A stretch of DNA of 64,000 nucleotides, taken from NCBI RefSeq assembly GCF_003387475.1, contig NZ_QUNO01000010.1, forward strand, positions 124,001 through 188,000, written 5' to 3'. Below the pieces are notes generated by a model. The model did not search any database. It was given only the letters and a program-made list of their open reading frames with translations, and was not told the origin of the DNA. Made by a program: the position numbers and the translations under genes. Position 1 is the first letter of the stretch; the number at the start of each line of letters is the position of its first letter. The DNA comes from Kutzneria buriramensis. Its GTDB lineage: Bacteria; Actinomycetota; Actinomycetes; Mycobacteriales; Pseudonocardiaceae. Below are positions 8,014-16,774 of the stretch, piece by piece.

Positions 8014-8720
8014 GGTAGTGCCGGCAGCAGCAGGGTGGAGCCGATCACCAGCGAGGCGATGCTCACCAGCGCGAACAGCGTCACCCACAGGCCGCCGGCC
8101 ACGCCGGTGATCTTGGCCAGCTGGTCGGCGTCCGAGTCCGGGGCGCGGCCGCGCCAGCGCTTGCGTTGCAGCTCGAAGACCGGCCGGACGCCGCCGAGCA
8201 GCAGGAACCAGGCGAACACGTAGCCGAAGACCGCCTGGATGTTGCTCGGGGCGTACCATGAGACCGCGAACACGATGCCGCCCGTGACCAGCACCGACAG
8301 CACACCGAAGGCGTTGCGGATCATCACCAGCATGGCCGCGAGCAGCACGATCGTGACCCACAGCAGCAGGGTGATCTTGCCCGCGCCGAGCAGCGCCGCG
8401 ACGCCCAGGCCCAGCAGCGACGGCGTCACGTAGCCGGCCGCCGCCGTCAGCACCATGCCGGGGCCGCGCGGCCGGCCCTTCGTCAGGGTCAGGCCCGAGG
8501 TGTCGGAGTGCAGCTGGATGCCGGTCAGCCGGCGGCCCGTCAGCACCGCGACCAGGGCGTGGCCGCCCTCGTGGGCGATCGTCACGACGTTGCGGGTGAT
8601 CCGCCACACCCGCCACGGCAGGACCGCGAGCAGCGCCACCGCGCCCGCGATCAGCACCAGCTCCCACTGCGGGCTCGGCTGGCCGCCGAGCACCCGGTTC
8701 CACACGTCGTTCAGGTCCAT
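8010..8720 (-). CDS. M50B-like membrane metalloprotease
   Basis: 236 residues from ATG 8720. The zinc site HEGGH (near residue 50, in IAHEGGHALVAVLTGRR) lies in a membrane-associated helix, and further helices follow. This matches the peptidase M50B-like family related to site-2 proteases. A start at 8774 is possible but would overlap the divergent HD gene. With 8720 the two are 43 nt apart. Four-nt overlap with the downstream monooxygenase gene. Substrate unknown. Confidence 0.78.
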   Translation of the reverse strand: MDLNDVWNRVLGGQPSPQWELVLIAGAVALLAVLPWRVWRITRNVVTIAHEGGHALVAVLTGRRLTGIQLHSDTSGLTLTKGRPRGPGMVLTAAAGYVTPSLLGLGVAALLGAGKITLLLWVTIVLLAAMLVMIRNAFGVLSVLVTGGIVFAVSWYAPSNIQAVFGYVFAWFLLLGGVRPVFELQRKRWRGRAPDSDADQLAKITGVAGGLWVTLFALVSIASLVIGSTLLLPALP

Positions 8721-8763
8721 CGCAATGGTGGACGCTCCAGTCGCGATCACGTTGACTCCGGAC

Positions 8764-9201
8764 ATGGCCTTCACAGTTCAGGACGCGGTGCGGATCGCCA
8801 CCGACGCGCACGACGGTCAGATCGACAAGAGCGGCAAACCCTACATCGGGCACCCGGTGCGGGTCATGAACCGGGTCGACGGCGAGCAGGAGCGGATGGC
8901 CGCCGTGCTGCACGACGTGATCGAGGACACCCCTGTCACCGCCGACGACCTGCGGGCCGCCGGCTGCCCCGAGCGGGTCGTCACCGCCGTCGTCGCCCTG
9001 AGCCACCTCCCCGGCGAGCCGCAGGCCGACTACCTCGCGCGGGTCGCCGCCGACCCCATCGCCGTGGTCGTCAAGCACGCGGACATCGCCGACAACATGT
9101 CGCCCGCCCGGTTCGCCGCGCTCGACGAGGCCACCCAGGCCCGGCTGCGGGTCAAGTACGACACCGCCCTGCGACTGCTCGACGAGCTCGCCGGTACCTG
9201 A
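8764..9201 (+). CDS. HD-domain phosphohydrolase (RelA/SpoT hydrolase-like, MESH1 type)
   Basis: 145 residues. The metal ligands of the (p)ppGpp hydrolase fold are visible: AHDGQIDKSGKPYIGHPVRVM (about 11-31), then AAVLHDVIEDT near 45 with the HD pair and catalytic ED, and KHADIADN near 100. There is no synthetase domain, so it is a stand-alone small hydrolase that may lower alarmone or a similar nucleotide 3'-pyrophosphate. ATG 8764 gives the usual N-terminus for the family. Confidence 0.82.
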   Translation: MAFTVQDAVRIATDAHDGQIDKSGKPYIGHPVRVMNRVDGEQERMAAVLHDVIEDTPVTADDLRAAGCPERVVTAVVALSHLPGEPQADYLARVAADPIAVVVKHADIADNMSPARFAALDEATQARLRVKYDTALRLLDELAGT

Positions 9202-9236
9202 CAGAAGATGGCAGGAATGGCCGTCAGACTGGAGCC

Positions 9237-9629
9237 ATGACCACAGTTCAGGGCACCTTCGACATCGAGCGCTGGGACGACGAGACGTATCTGGACGCCG
9301 ACGGCATCCAGCTCGGTGCCGTCGCCGTCACCAAGGCCTTCCGCGGCGGGCTGGAGGGCACCAGCACCGCGCGGCTGCTCACCGCCGGCGGTCCCGTGCC
9401 GACCTCCGCCGCGTACGTGGCGATCGAGCGCTTCGTCGGCAGTCTGGACGGGGTGGCGGGCTCCTTCGTGCTCCAGCACTCCGCCGTGATGGCCGGCGGG
9501 TCCGGCGACATGAGCGTGCGGATCGTGCCCGACTCCGGCACCGGCAAGCTCACCGGCATCACCGGCACGCTCCGTATCGACCGACACGCCGACGGCACGC
9601 ACAGTTACCAGCTCGACTATGAGGTCTGA
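9237..9629 (+). CDS. DUF3224 family protein
   Basis: 130 residues matching the DUF3224 beta-barrel family: FDIERWDDETYLDADG at the N-terminus, TKAFRGGLEGTSTARLL in the middle, and GTGKLTGITGTLRI with SYQLDYEV at the end. These are soluble, allene-oxide-cyclase-like barrels of unknown biochemical role. It starts 35 nt after the HD gene in the same direction and may be co-transcribed. Confidence 0.8.
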   Translation: MTTVQGTFDIERWDDETYLDADGIQLGAVAVTKAFRGGLEGTSTARLLTAGGPVPTSAAYVAIERFVGSLDGVAGSFVLQHSAVMAGGSGDMSVRIVPDSGTGKLTGITGTLRIDRHADGTHSYQLDYEV

Positions 9630-9686
9630 ACCAATCGCGTGACCCACCCAATGGCCGTATTCCCCATTTGCGCTGGTCCACGGCAC

Positions 9687-9715
9687 GATCGAGGAGCCGC
9701 CCCTCGATCGAGGAG
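9687..9715. promoter_or_regulatory. Inverted and direct repeat in front of the SLOG-like gene
   Basis: GATCGAGG (9687-9694) and CCTCGATC (9702-9709) form an 8-bp inverted repeat with a 7-nt spacer. GATCGAGGAG occurs a second time at 9706-9715, so the right arm runs into the ribosome-binding site (AGGAG, 9711-9715) of the next gene. It could be an operator or an RNA hairpin limiting ribosome access. Confidence 0.4.
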
Positions 9716-9723
9716 AAGACGTG

Positions 9724-10203
9724 ATGACCAGGATCGCCATCACCGGACACCGAGGGCTCCCGGCCCACACCGTCGCGCTGGTCGACGCCGCGCTGCGGGC
9801 CGAGCTGCGTAGACACGGCGAGGCCCCGCTCGTCGGCGTCAGCTGTCTCGCCGACGGGGCCGACGCCCTGTTCGCCCAGGCCGTGCTCGACTCCGGCGGT
9901 TCCCTCGTCGCCGTGCTACCGGCCCAGCGCTACCGCGAGCGGCTTCCCGCCGACTACCACCCCACGTTCGACTCGTTACTCGAACGCGCCGCTGAGATCG
10001 TCACCCTCGACTACGACCGGCCCGGCCGCGAGGCCTACATGGCAGCCAGCGTCCGCATGGTTGACGGCGCGGACAGATTGGTGGCCGTCTGGGACGGCCA
10101 ACCCGCCGCCGGCCTCGGCGGCACCGCCGACGTCGTCACCCACGCCCGCGACCACGGCGTCCCCGTCACCGTGATCTGGCCCGACGGCTGTCAGCGGGGT
10201 TGA
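9724..10203 (+). CDS. SLOG-family nucleotide-binding-like protein
   Basis: 159 residues from ATG 9724, which stands 8 nt after AGGAG; the GTG at 9721 is the alternative. MTRIAITGHRGLPA and VGVSCLADGADALFAQAVL give a Rossmann-like fold typical of the SLOG/DprA-LOG group, and the C-terminal DRLVAVWDGQPAAGLGGTADVV completes the nucleotide-sensing pattern. Related proteins bind or cleave nucleotide-derived ligands, but the role here is unknown. Its last 13 bp overlap the end of the convergent Uma2 gene. Confidence 0.68.
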   Translation: MTRIAITGHRGLPAHTVALVDAALRAELRRHGEAPLVGVSCLADGADALFAQAVLDSGGSLVAVLPAQRYRERLPADYHPTFDSLLERAAEIVTLDYDRPGREAYMAASVRMVDGADRLVAVWDGQPAAGLGGTADVVTHARDHGVPVTVIWPDGCQRG

Positions 10204-10742
10204 TTCAGTTCAGCGGGCACCACCCGTACCGGGAACGGTCGCTCGGCGTCGAAGGCAACGTCGCCTTTGACGTCCGCGGCAGTCCTGTATCGACGATGGT
10301 CATCGAGTTCGAAGACGGTCAGCCGTGGCTCAGCAGGGTCGACGATCCAGAAACTCGGGGTGCCGGCCCGTTCACAGGCGGCTTTCTTCGTGTGGCGGTC
10401 GAGCAGCTCGGTGTTCGGCGTCAGGACTTCGACCGCGAGGGCAGGCGCGACCGGCAGGCCTTTCTCGGTCAGGTCCTCATCGCGGGCCACGACCGCATCC
10501 GGCCGCAACTCGGTGTCGTCGGACAACCGGACCGCCAGCGGGCCGAGCAGCACGTGCATACCGTCCGGACAGCAGCGGTCGAGCGTGATCAGCAGCTTCA
10601 TCACAGCCTGCTGATGAGCCGAGTCCGGCACGGGAGTCACGTAGAGGACGCCGTCGATGAGCTCGTGACGCCGGCCGTGCTCGGGCATCGCGTCAAGGTC
10701 ATCGACGGTGAACGGGACGGCCGGCGGGTGCATGAGAGCCAC
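10191..10742 (-). CDS. Uma2 family endonuclease-like protein (PD-(D/E)XK fold)
   Basis: 183 residues of the Uma2/DUF820 family. FTVDDLDAMPEHGRRHELIDGVLYV at the N-terminus, ELRPDAVVARDEDL near residue 80 with the conserved Asp, ALAVEVLTPNT near 100 with the catalytic Glu, and ERAGTPSFWIVDPAEPRL near 125 give the restriction-endonuclease-like core. Members are expanded in actinobacteria and cyanobacteria. No target or partner is known. Confidence 0.85.
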   Translation of the reverse strand: MALMHPPAVPFTVDDLDAMPEHGRRHELIDGVLYVTPVPDSAHQQAVMKLLITLDRCCPDGMHVLLGPLAVRLSDDTELRPDAVVARDEDLTEKGLPVAPALAVEVLTPNTELLDRHTKKAACERAGTPSFWIVDPAEPRLTVFELDDHRRYRTAADVKGDVAFDAERPFPVRVVPAELNQPR

Positions 10743-10902
10743 CCCACCAGGGACCCCTGACAGTTCGGACCACCGGTCCGCCGTTCGGGGCGGGCTTCAC
10801 CACATCAGGCGGAACCCGACCACCGACAGCAGGCCACAAGATCCACCGGTTCGGGGACAAAGCCCGGCACGTTCGGGACGCTACTTGCCCAGCCCCGCGC
10901 CC

Positions 10903-12744
10903 CTACTTCTTGCCCTTGCCGCCCGAATCCTCCGTCGACAAAGCGGCCACGAATGCCTCCTGGGGGACCTCGACGCGGCCCACCATCTTCATCCGCTTCT
11001 TGCCTTCCTTCTGCTTCTCCAGCAGCTTGCGCTTACGGGTGATGTCACCGCCGTAGCACTTGGCCAGCACGTCCTTGCGGATGGCGCGGATGGTCTCGCG
11101 GGCGATCACCCGGGAGCCGATGGCGGCCTGGATGGGCACCTCGAACTGCTGGCGGGGGATGAGCTCGCGCAGCTTGGTGGCCATCTTGGTGCCGTAGCCG
11201 TACGCGGCGTCGCGGTGCACGATCGCGCTGAAGGCGTCGACGGCCTCGCCCTGGAGCAGGATGTCGACCTTGACGAGGTCGGCGGACTGCTCGCCGGCCT
11301 CCTCGTAGTCCAGCGAGGCGTAGCCACGGGTCCGCGACTTCAGGGAGTCGAAGAAGTCGAAGATGATCTCGGCCAGCGGCATGGTGTACCGCAGCTCGAC
11401 GCGGTCCTCGGACAGGTAGTCCATGCCGAGGAGCTGGCCGCGCTTGCTCTGGCAGAGCTCCATGATCGCGCCGATGAAGTCGCTGGGCGCGATGATGGTG
11501 CACTTGGTGATCGGCTCGTAGACCTCGGAGATCTTGCCGTTGACCCAGTCGGACGGGTTGGTGACGATGTGCTCCCCGCCGTCGTCGGAGATCACCCGGT
11601 ACACCACGTTGGGCGCGGTGGAGATCAGGTCCAGGCCGAACTCCCGCTCCAGCCGGTCGCGGGTGATCTCCAGGTGCAGCAGCCCGAGGAACCCGCACCG
11701 GAAGCCGAAGCCCAGCGCGGCCGACGTCTCCGGCTCGAAGGTCAGGGCGGCGTCGTTGAGCTGGAGCTTGTCCAGCGCCTCGCGCAGGTCCGGGTAGTCG
11801 GAGCCGTCCATCGGGTACAGCCCGGAGTAGACCATCGGCTTCGGGTCGCGGTACCCGGCCAGCGGCTCGGCGGCGCCGTGCCGCTCGGACGTCACGGTGT
11901 CGCCGACCTTGGACTGCCGCACGTCCTTCACGCCGGTGATCAGGTAGCCGACCTCGCCGACCCCCAGCCCGGCCGACGGCTTGGGCTCGGGGCTGATGAT
12001 GCCGACCTCGAGCAGCTCGTGGGTGGCGCCGGTGGACATCATCCGGATCCGCTGCCGGGGCGTGATCTTGCCGTCGACCACCCGGATGTAGGTGACCACG
12101 CCGCGGTAGGTGTCGTAGACCGAGTCGAAGATCATCGCCCGCGGCGGCGCGTCCGCCTCGCCGACCGGGGCCGGCACCTTGCGGACGACCTCGTCCAGCA
12201 GCTCCTTGACGCCCAGGCCGGTCTTGGCCGACACCCGCAGCACGTCCTCGGGCTCGCAGCCGATGATGTGTGCGAGCTCCTTGGAGTACTTGTCCGGGTC
12301 CGCCGCCGGCAGGTCGATCTTGTTCAGCACCGGGATGATGGTGAGGTCGTTCTCCAGCGCCAGGTACAGGTTGGCCAGCGTCTGCGCCTCGATGCCCTGC
12401 GCCGCGTCCACCAGCAGGATCGCGCCCTCGCACGCCTCCAGCGCCCGCGACACCTCGTAGGTGAAGTCCACGTGGCCGGGGGTGTCGATCATGTGCAGCA
12501 CGTGGTCCTGGCCGTCCAGCTGCCACGGCAGCCGCACGTTCTGCGCCTTGATCGTGATGCCGCGCTCGCGCTCGATGTCCATCCGGTCCAGGTACTGGGC
12601 CCGCATCGCGCGCGCGTCGACCACGCCCGTCAGTTGCAGCATCCGGTCGGCCAGGGTGGACTTGCCGTGGTCGATGTGGGCGATGATGCAGAAGTTCCGG
12701 ATCAGCTCCGGCGACGTGAACGTGCTGTCGGCGAACGTGCTCAC
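10903..12744 (-). CDS. lepA: Elongation factor 4 (ribosomal back-translocase)
   Basis: 613 residues from GTG 12744, the start that gives the usual short N-terminus before [15 protein letters not shown]. The GTPase motifs are G1 (AHIDHGKST), G3 (DTPGHVDF) and G4 (NKID). EF-G-like domains follow, with the LepA-specific C-terminal domain carrying [17 protein letters not shown] near the end. The protein binds stalled or misplaced 70S ribosomes and promotes back-translocation or subunit maturation. The region 10743-10902 between it and the Uma2 gene shows no gene. Confidence 0.97.
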   Translation of the reverse strand: MSTFADSTFTSPELIRNFCIIAHIDHGKSTLADRMLQLTGVVDARAMRAQYLDRMDIERERGITIKAQNVRLPWQLDGQDHVLHMIDTPGHVDFTYEVSRALEACEGAILLVDAAQGIEAQTLANLYLALENDLTIIPVLNKIDLPAADPDKYSKELAHIIGCEPEDVLRVSAKTGLGVKELLDEVVRKVPAPVGEADAPPRAMIFDSVYDTYRGVVTYIRVVDGKITPRQRIRMMSTGATHELLEVGIISPEPKPSAGLGVGEVGYLITGVKDVRQSKVGDTVTSERHGAAEPLAGYRDPKPMVYSGLYPMDGSDYPDLREALDKLQLNDAALTFEPETSAALGFGFRCGFLGLLHLEITRDRLEREFGLDLISTAPNVVYRVISDDGGEHIVTNPSDWVNGKISEVYEPITKCTIIAPSDFIGAIMELCQSKRGQLLGMDYLSEDRVELRYTMPLAEIIFDFFDSLKSRTRGYASLDYEEAGEQSADLVKVDILLQGEAVDAFSAIVHRDAAYGYGTKMATKLRELIPRQQFEVPIQAAIGSRVIARETIRAIRKDVLAKCYGGDITRKRKLLEKQKEGKKRMKMVGRVEVPQEAFVAALSTEDSGGKGKK

Positions 12745-12819
12745 TGGGGCGGTTCCTCGGGAAAGCGGACGGGGGACACTCACAATGGTCCCATGTGCCC
12801 GGGGGTGGTCCGTACAGAA

Positions 12820-12825
12820 TAGGGT
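12820..12825 (+). promoter_or_regulatory. Probable -10 box of a leaderless promoter (TAGGGT)
   Basis: TAGGGT (TANNNT) lies 6 nt before the GTG at 12832, again with no ribosome-binding site between. It serves the PemK-like gene divergent from lepA. Confidence 0.48.
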
Positions 12826-12831
12826 GCGACC

Positions 12832-13257
12832 GTGTCCGATCATGGTCCGGTTGCCCGTCCCGCGCACGGCGCGGTGACCCAGGTGCACGGCGTCGAGCGC
12901 CTGGCCCGGCTCGACTACTCCCCCGATCTGGACGGCCTGGCCGACCCCGGCGAGGTGGTCTGGGCCTGGGTGCCGTTCGAGGACGACCCGGCCGTCGGCA
13001 AGGACCGCCCGCTGCTCGTGGTGGGCCGCGCCGGCCGCTTCCTGCTGGCCCTGATGCTGTCCAGCAAGCCGCACGACTCGGCGGACTGGCTCGACCTGGG
13101 CTCCGGCGCCTGGGACCACGACGGCCGCCCGTCCTGGCTGCGTCTGGACCGGGTGTACGAGCTGCACGAGAACGACCTGCGCCGGGAAGGGGCGGTGCTC
13201 GCCCCCGAGCGCTTCGGCCGGGTCGTCGACGCGCTCCGCGCCCGTGGCTGGCGCTGA
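12832..13257 (+). CDS. PemK/MazF-like toxin-family protein without adjacent antitoxin
   Basis: 141 residues with the small SH3-like barrel of the PemK/MazF endoribonuclease family: [29 protein letters not shown] (about 38-66, containing the family G-D/V-W and KDRP positions), then LSSKPH. Toxins of this family cleave mRNA, but actinobacterial chromosomal relatives near lepA may have another role. No antitoxin-sized gene lies next to it: lepA is divergent, and the transglutaminase gene is convergent 16 nt away. Confidence 0.75.
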   Translation: MSDHGPVARPAHGAVTQVHGVERLARLDYSPDLDGLADPGEVVWAWVPFEDDPAVGKDRPLLVVGRAGRFLLALMLSSKPHDSADWLDLGSGAWDHDGRPSWLRLDRVYELHENDLRREGAVLAPERFGRVVDALRARGWR

Positions 13258-13273
13258 GTGAGCACGATCACAG

Positions 13274-14116
13274 CTACGCCAACCGGGTGAGCTCCACGGT
13301 GACGGTCAGGCCCGCGCCGGCGCCGCCGGTGTAGATGCCCTTGAACGGGACGACGTCGGCGTAGTCGCGGCCGACGGCGACCCAGACGTGGCGCTGGCCG
13401 ATGGGGATGGCGTTGGTGGGGTCGTACGCCCACCAGCCGCCGGTCCAGGCCTCGATCCACGCATGGCTCTCGCCGCGGACGGTCTCCTTGGCGGCGCCGT
13501 CGGCGCGGGTGTGCAGGTAGCCGGAGACGTACCGGGCGGGAATGCCCATGGCGCGCAACAAACCCAGGGTGAGGTGGGCGTAGTCCTGGCAGACGCCCTC
13601 CTTGGCCTGCCACGCGTCGACGCCGGTGCTGTGCACGCCGGTGCTGCCCCGCTTGTACGTCATCTGGGAATGCACCCAGGACGCGGCGGCGTGGACGGCG
13701 TCGACGGGGGCAAGGCCGCGACGGAGCTCCCGGGCCTTGGCGGCGAGCTCGCGATTCCTTGGCACGTAGTCGGTCCAGCCGAGGTACTCGGTGTAGCGGT
13801 CGACGACGGCGGCGTCGCGGAGGTCGGTCCACGTGGCCCCGCCGACGGGCGCCACGTCGCCGCCGGTTTCGACGACGGACGAGCCGGTGACGGTGAGCTC
13901 GGTGTGCGGGGCGTGCAGGTCGAACGAGGTGACGACGGTGCCCCAGTAGTCGGTGTACCGGTAGGCACGAGTGGCGGGATGGGTCTCCACCCGGCTGACG
14001 ACGACGTTCTGCCGGCGGTCGCTGCGCGGGGTGAGCCGGACCTCGTTGTACGACTGGGTGACCGGCGACGCGTACCGGTACTGCGTGGTGTGGGTGACCC
14101 GAAGTCGCCAGCTCAT
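13274..14116 (-). CDS. Transglutaminase-like domain protein of the ATP-grasp/alpha-E cluster
   Basis: 280 residues from ATG 14116. The N-terminal segment ([20 protein letters not shown]) is the bacterial transglutaminase N-domain with its beta barrel. The catalytic triad regions are [11 protein letters not shown] near residue 165 (Cys), [19 protein letters not shown] near 210 (His and Asp). Such proteins hydrolyse or transfer amide bonds in peptides. It is the third gene of an operon with an ATP-grasp ligase and an alpha-E protein, which together are thought to build and remodel a peptide-like product. It overlaps the alpha-E gene by 4 nt. Confidence 0.88.
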   Translation of the reverse strand: MSWRLRVTHTTQYRYASPVTQSYNEVRLTPRSDRRQNVVVSRVETHPATRAYRYTDYWGTVVTSFDLHAPHTELTVTGSSVVETGGDVAPVGGATWTDLRDAAVVDRYTEYLGWTDYVPRNRELAAKARELRRGLAPVDAVHAAASWVHSQMTYKRGSTGVHSTGVDAWQAKEGVCQDYAHLTLGLLRAMGIPARYVSGYLHTRADGAAKETVRGESHAWIEAWTGGWWAYDPTNAIPIGQRHVWVAVGRDYADVVPFKGIYTGGAGAGLTVTVELTRLA

Positions 14117-15060
14117 GCGCCCACCTCCGCGTTGGTCCAGGCGACCCACGGCACGGAGTGGAAGTACTGCTGCGACACGGCCTCGCCGACGTCACGAACG
14201 GTGGCCTGCAAGGACTTCAGCCGCCGGGGCAGGTCCTCCATCAGCTCGGAGATGCGCAGGAACTCCAGTTCGCTGCGGGCCTTCCCGAGCAACCGGGTGG
14301 CTTCCGCGGTGGCCCCGAGGCGTTTCGACGGCGAGTTCTCCAGATGTTCCAGGCACCGCTCGGCCTGCGAGAGGGCGTGGAACACGGAGCGAGGAAAGAG
14401 CCGGTCCAGCAACAGGAACTGCACCACGCGCGAGGCGTCCATGGCCCCGCGATACGTCCGCAGATACGTGTCGTGAGCGCCGGCGGAGCGGAGCACGGTG
14501 ATCCATCCGGGCGAGGAGGCCTTGTCGCCGGAACGGGAAAGCAGCAGTCGCACGATCATGTCGACGCGTTCGACGGACCGGCCGAGCACGAGGAACCGCC
14601 AGCCGTCGTCGCGGCTCATGGTGGAATCGGCGAGCCCGGCGAACATCGCGGCCCGCTCCTCCACGAAGGAGAAGAACGCGTGCGGCCCCACCTGCCGGGC
14701 GTAGCGCTGCCGCTCCGGCACGGCGTTCCACATGCTGTTCAGGCACTCCCACATCTCGGTCGACACGACCTCCCGCGCGCCACGGGTGTTCTCCCGCGCG
14801 CTGGTCACGGACGCGACGATGGAACCGGCGTTCGACGACGAGTACGCCACCAGCTCGGTCAGCGACCACACGTCGAGCGTGGCGCCCTCCGGCGGTGCGA
14901 TGCCCAGAACCGACAGCAGCTGCCGGCTTTCCGCGTCCGGATTGACGGTGGCGTCCTCGAGCAGTTGGTGCACGGACACGTCGAGGATGCGCGCGGTGTC
15001 GTCGGCACGCTCGACGTAACGTCCGATCCAGTACAGGGATTCCGCGTTCCTGGCCAGCAC
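14113..15060 (-). CDS. Alpha-E domain protein
   Basis: 315 residues, nearly all helical, with the family opening MLARNAESLYWIGRYVERADDTARILD and AVPERQRYARQVGPHAFFSFVEERAAMFAGLADSTMSRDDGWRF (partial motif, about 115-160). The alpha-E family (DUF403) always travels with the permuted ATP-grasp and transglutaminase genes, and it probably scaffolds or helps the ligase. Its own chemistry is unknown. The gene sits 10 nt after the ATP-grasp gene and overlaps the transglutaminase by 4 nt. Confidence 0.88.
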   Translation of the reverse strand: MLARNAESLYWIGRYVERADDTARILDVSVHQLLEDATVNPDAESRQLLSVLGIAPPEGATLDVWSLTELVAYSSSNAGSIVASVTSARENTRGAREVVSTEMWECLNSMWNAVPERQRYARQVGPHAFFSFVEERAAMFAGLADSTMSRDDGWRFLVLGRSVERVDMIVRLLLSRSGDKASSPGWITVLRSAGAHDTYLRTYRGAMDASRVVQFLLLDRLFPRSVFHALSQAERCLEHLENSPSKRLGATAEATRLLGKARSELEFLRISELMEDLPRRLKSLQATVRDVGEAVSQQYFHSVPWVAWTNAEVGA

Positions 15061-15070
15061 GACGCCTCCC

Positions 15071-16687
15071 TCACTGCTGCTGCTGTTGCTGCTGGACGGC
15101 GGTCAGCTCGGGCCCCTGCTCGGTGGCGACGCCGCCCAACTGCCCGGCGTGCACCAGCTCCGGCCCGGACAGCTCACTCTCCACAGTGGACGAGCGGGGC
15201 GCCAGCACCCAGGTGTCCTTGGAACCGCCGCCCTGCGAGGAGTTCACCACCAGGCTGCCCTCGGGCAGCGCGACCCGGGTCAGACCGCCGGGCAGCACGA
15301 ACACGAAGTTGCCGTCGTTGACCGCGAACGGCCGCAGGTCCACGTGCCGCGGCGAGAGCTGGTCGCCGATCTTGGTCGGCACGGTCGACAGCTGCACCAC
15401 CGGCTGGGCGATCCAGCCCCGTGGGTTGCCGCGAACCTTGCGCCGCAAAGCGTTCAGCTCCTTGGCGGACGTGTCCGGCCCGAACACGATGCCGTAGCCG
15501 CCGGAGCCCTCGACCGGCTTGACCACCAGCTCGGACATCCGGTCCAGCACCTGCGTCCGCTCGTCGTCCAGCCAGCACCGGAAGGTGTCCACGTTGGGCA
15601 GCAACGGTTTCTCGTTCAGGTAGTACTGCACGATCTCCGGCATGTAGGTGTACACGAGCTTGTCGTCGGCGACGCCGTTGCCCACCGCGTTGGCGATGAC
15701 GACGTTGCCGGCGCGGGCGGCGTTGGCCAGCCCGGCCACGCCCAGCACCGAATCGGGCCGGAAGTGCACGGGATCGAGGTAGGGATCGTCGATTCGGCGG
15801 TAGATCACGTCCACCTGCCGCTCGCCCTCGGTGGTGCGCAGGTAGATGGTGTGGTCGCGGCAGAACAGGTCCCGCCCCTCCACCAGTTCCACGCCCATCT
15901 GCCGAGCCAGCAGCGAATGCTCGAAGTACGCCGAGTTGTGCACGCCGGGCGTCAACACCACCACGTTGGGGTCGGCGACGTTGGGCGCGGCGGCGTTGCG
16001 CAGCGCCCGCAGCAGGTGCGCGGCGTAGTCGCCGACGGCGCGAACCCGGTGACGTGCGAAGAGATCCGGGAAGACCCGAGCCATGGTGCGGCGGTTCTCC
16101 ATCACGTACGACACCCCGGACGGGCAGCGCACGTTGTCCTCCAGCACCCGGAACGTCCCGGCCTCGTCGCGCACGATGTCGATGCCGGCGACGTGGATGC
16201 GCACCCCGTTGGGCGGCACGATGCCGGCCGCCTCGCGGTGGAAGTGCTCGCACGAGGTGATCAGCCGCCGCGGCAGCACGCCGTCGCGGACGATCTGCCC
16301 GTCGCCGTACACGTCGGCGAGGAACGCCTCCAGCGCCCGCACCCGCTGCACGATGCCGCGCTCCAGCTTGGACCACTCGGACGCGGTGATCACCCGCGGC
16401 ACCAGGTCCAGCGGGAACGGCCGCTCCTGGCCGGACAGCGAGAACGTGATGCCCTGGTCGACGAACGCCCGCCCGAGCGCGTCGGAGCGGGCGCTCAGAT
16501 CGGCCACATCGGACGGCGCCAGCACCTCGTGCAGCGCCCGGTAGGCGGACCGCACGGACGCATCGGACGAGAACATCTCGTCGTACGCGCCGGCGTGCGG
16601 CCGCGCCGGGTCGAGGTAGCCGCGGAACAACTCGCCCGGCACATGGCCGTTGCTTCGCGCGTTCCTCGCGGGACTCATGGTCGACAT
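15071..16687 (-). CDS. Circularly permuted ATP-grasp type 2 protein
   Basis: 538 residues from ATG 16687; GTG 16693 and ATG 16678 are alternatives. The DUF404/DUF407 core is clear: FRGYLDPARPHAGAYDEMF at the N-terminus, IVRDEAGTFRVLEDNVRCPSG near 180-200, and VVKPVEGSGGYGIVFGP near 390 with the ATP-binding Lys and Gly loop. It should ligate a carboxylate to an amine using ATP, probably making a peptide. First gene of the three-gene amidoligase operon. The extreme C-terminus is odd: ELTAVQ followed by a run of seven Gln encoded by a CAG/CAA-type repeat next to the stop. Confidence 0.88.
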   Translation of the reverse strand: MSTMSPARNARSNGHVPGELFRGYLDPARPHAGAYDEMFSSDASVRSAYRALHEVLAPSDVADLSARSDALGRAFVDQGITFSLSGQERPFPLDLVPRVITASEWSKLERGIVQRVRALEAFLADVYGDGQIVRDGVLPRRLITSCEHFHREAAGIVPPNGVRIHVAGIDIVRDEAGTFRVLEDNVRCPSGVSYVMENRRTMARVFPDLFARHRVRAVGDYAAHLLRALRNAAAPNVADPNVVVLTPGVHNSAYFEHSLLARQMGVELVEGRDLFCRDHTIYLRTTEGERQVDVIYRRIDDPYLDPVHFRPDSVLGVAGLANAARAGNVVIANAVGNGVADDKLVYTYMPEIVQYYLNEKPLLPNVDTFRCWLDDERTQVLDRMSELVVKPVEGSGGYGIVFGPDTSAKELNALRRKVRGNPRGWIAQPVVQLSTVPTKIGDQLSPRHVDLRPFAVNDGNFVFVLPGGLTRVALPEGSLVVNSSQGGGSKDTWVLAPRSSTVESELSGPELVHAGQLGGVATEQGPELTAVQQQQQQQ

Positions 16688-16774
16688 CTTCACCCAGTGG
16701 GGTGGCGAAAGGCACTACTCCAAACCACTGGTTACCTCAACGAAACACCAGCTGAACGCTACGGAGAGCGTTTT

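Noticed and set aside
8455-8763. N-terminal extension of the HD hydrolase
   Set aside because: It mirrors the M50-like gene; family alignment starts at ATG 8764.
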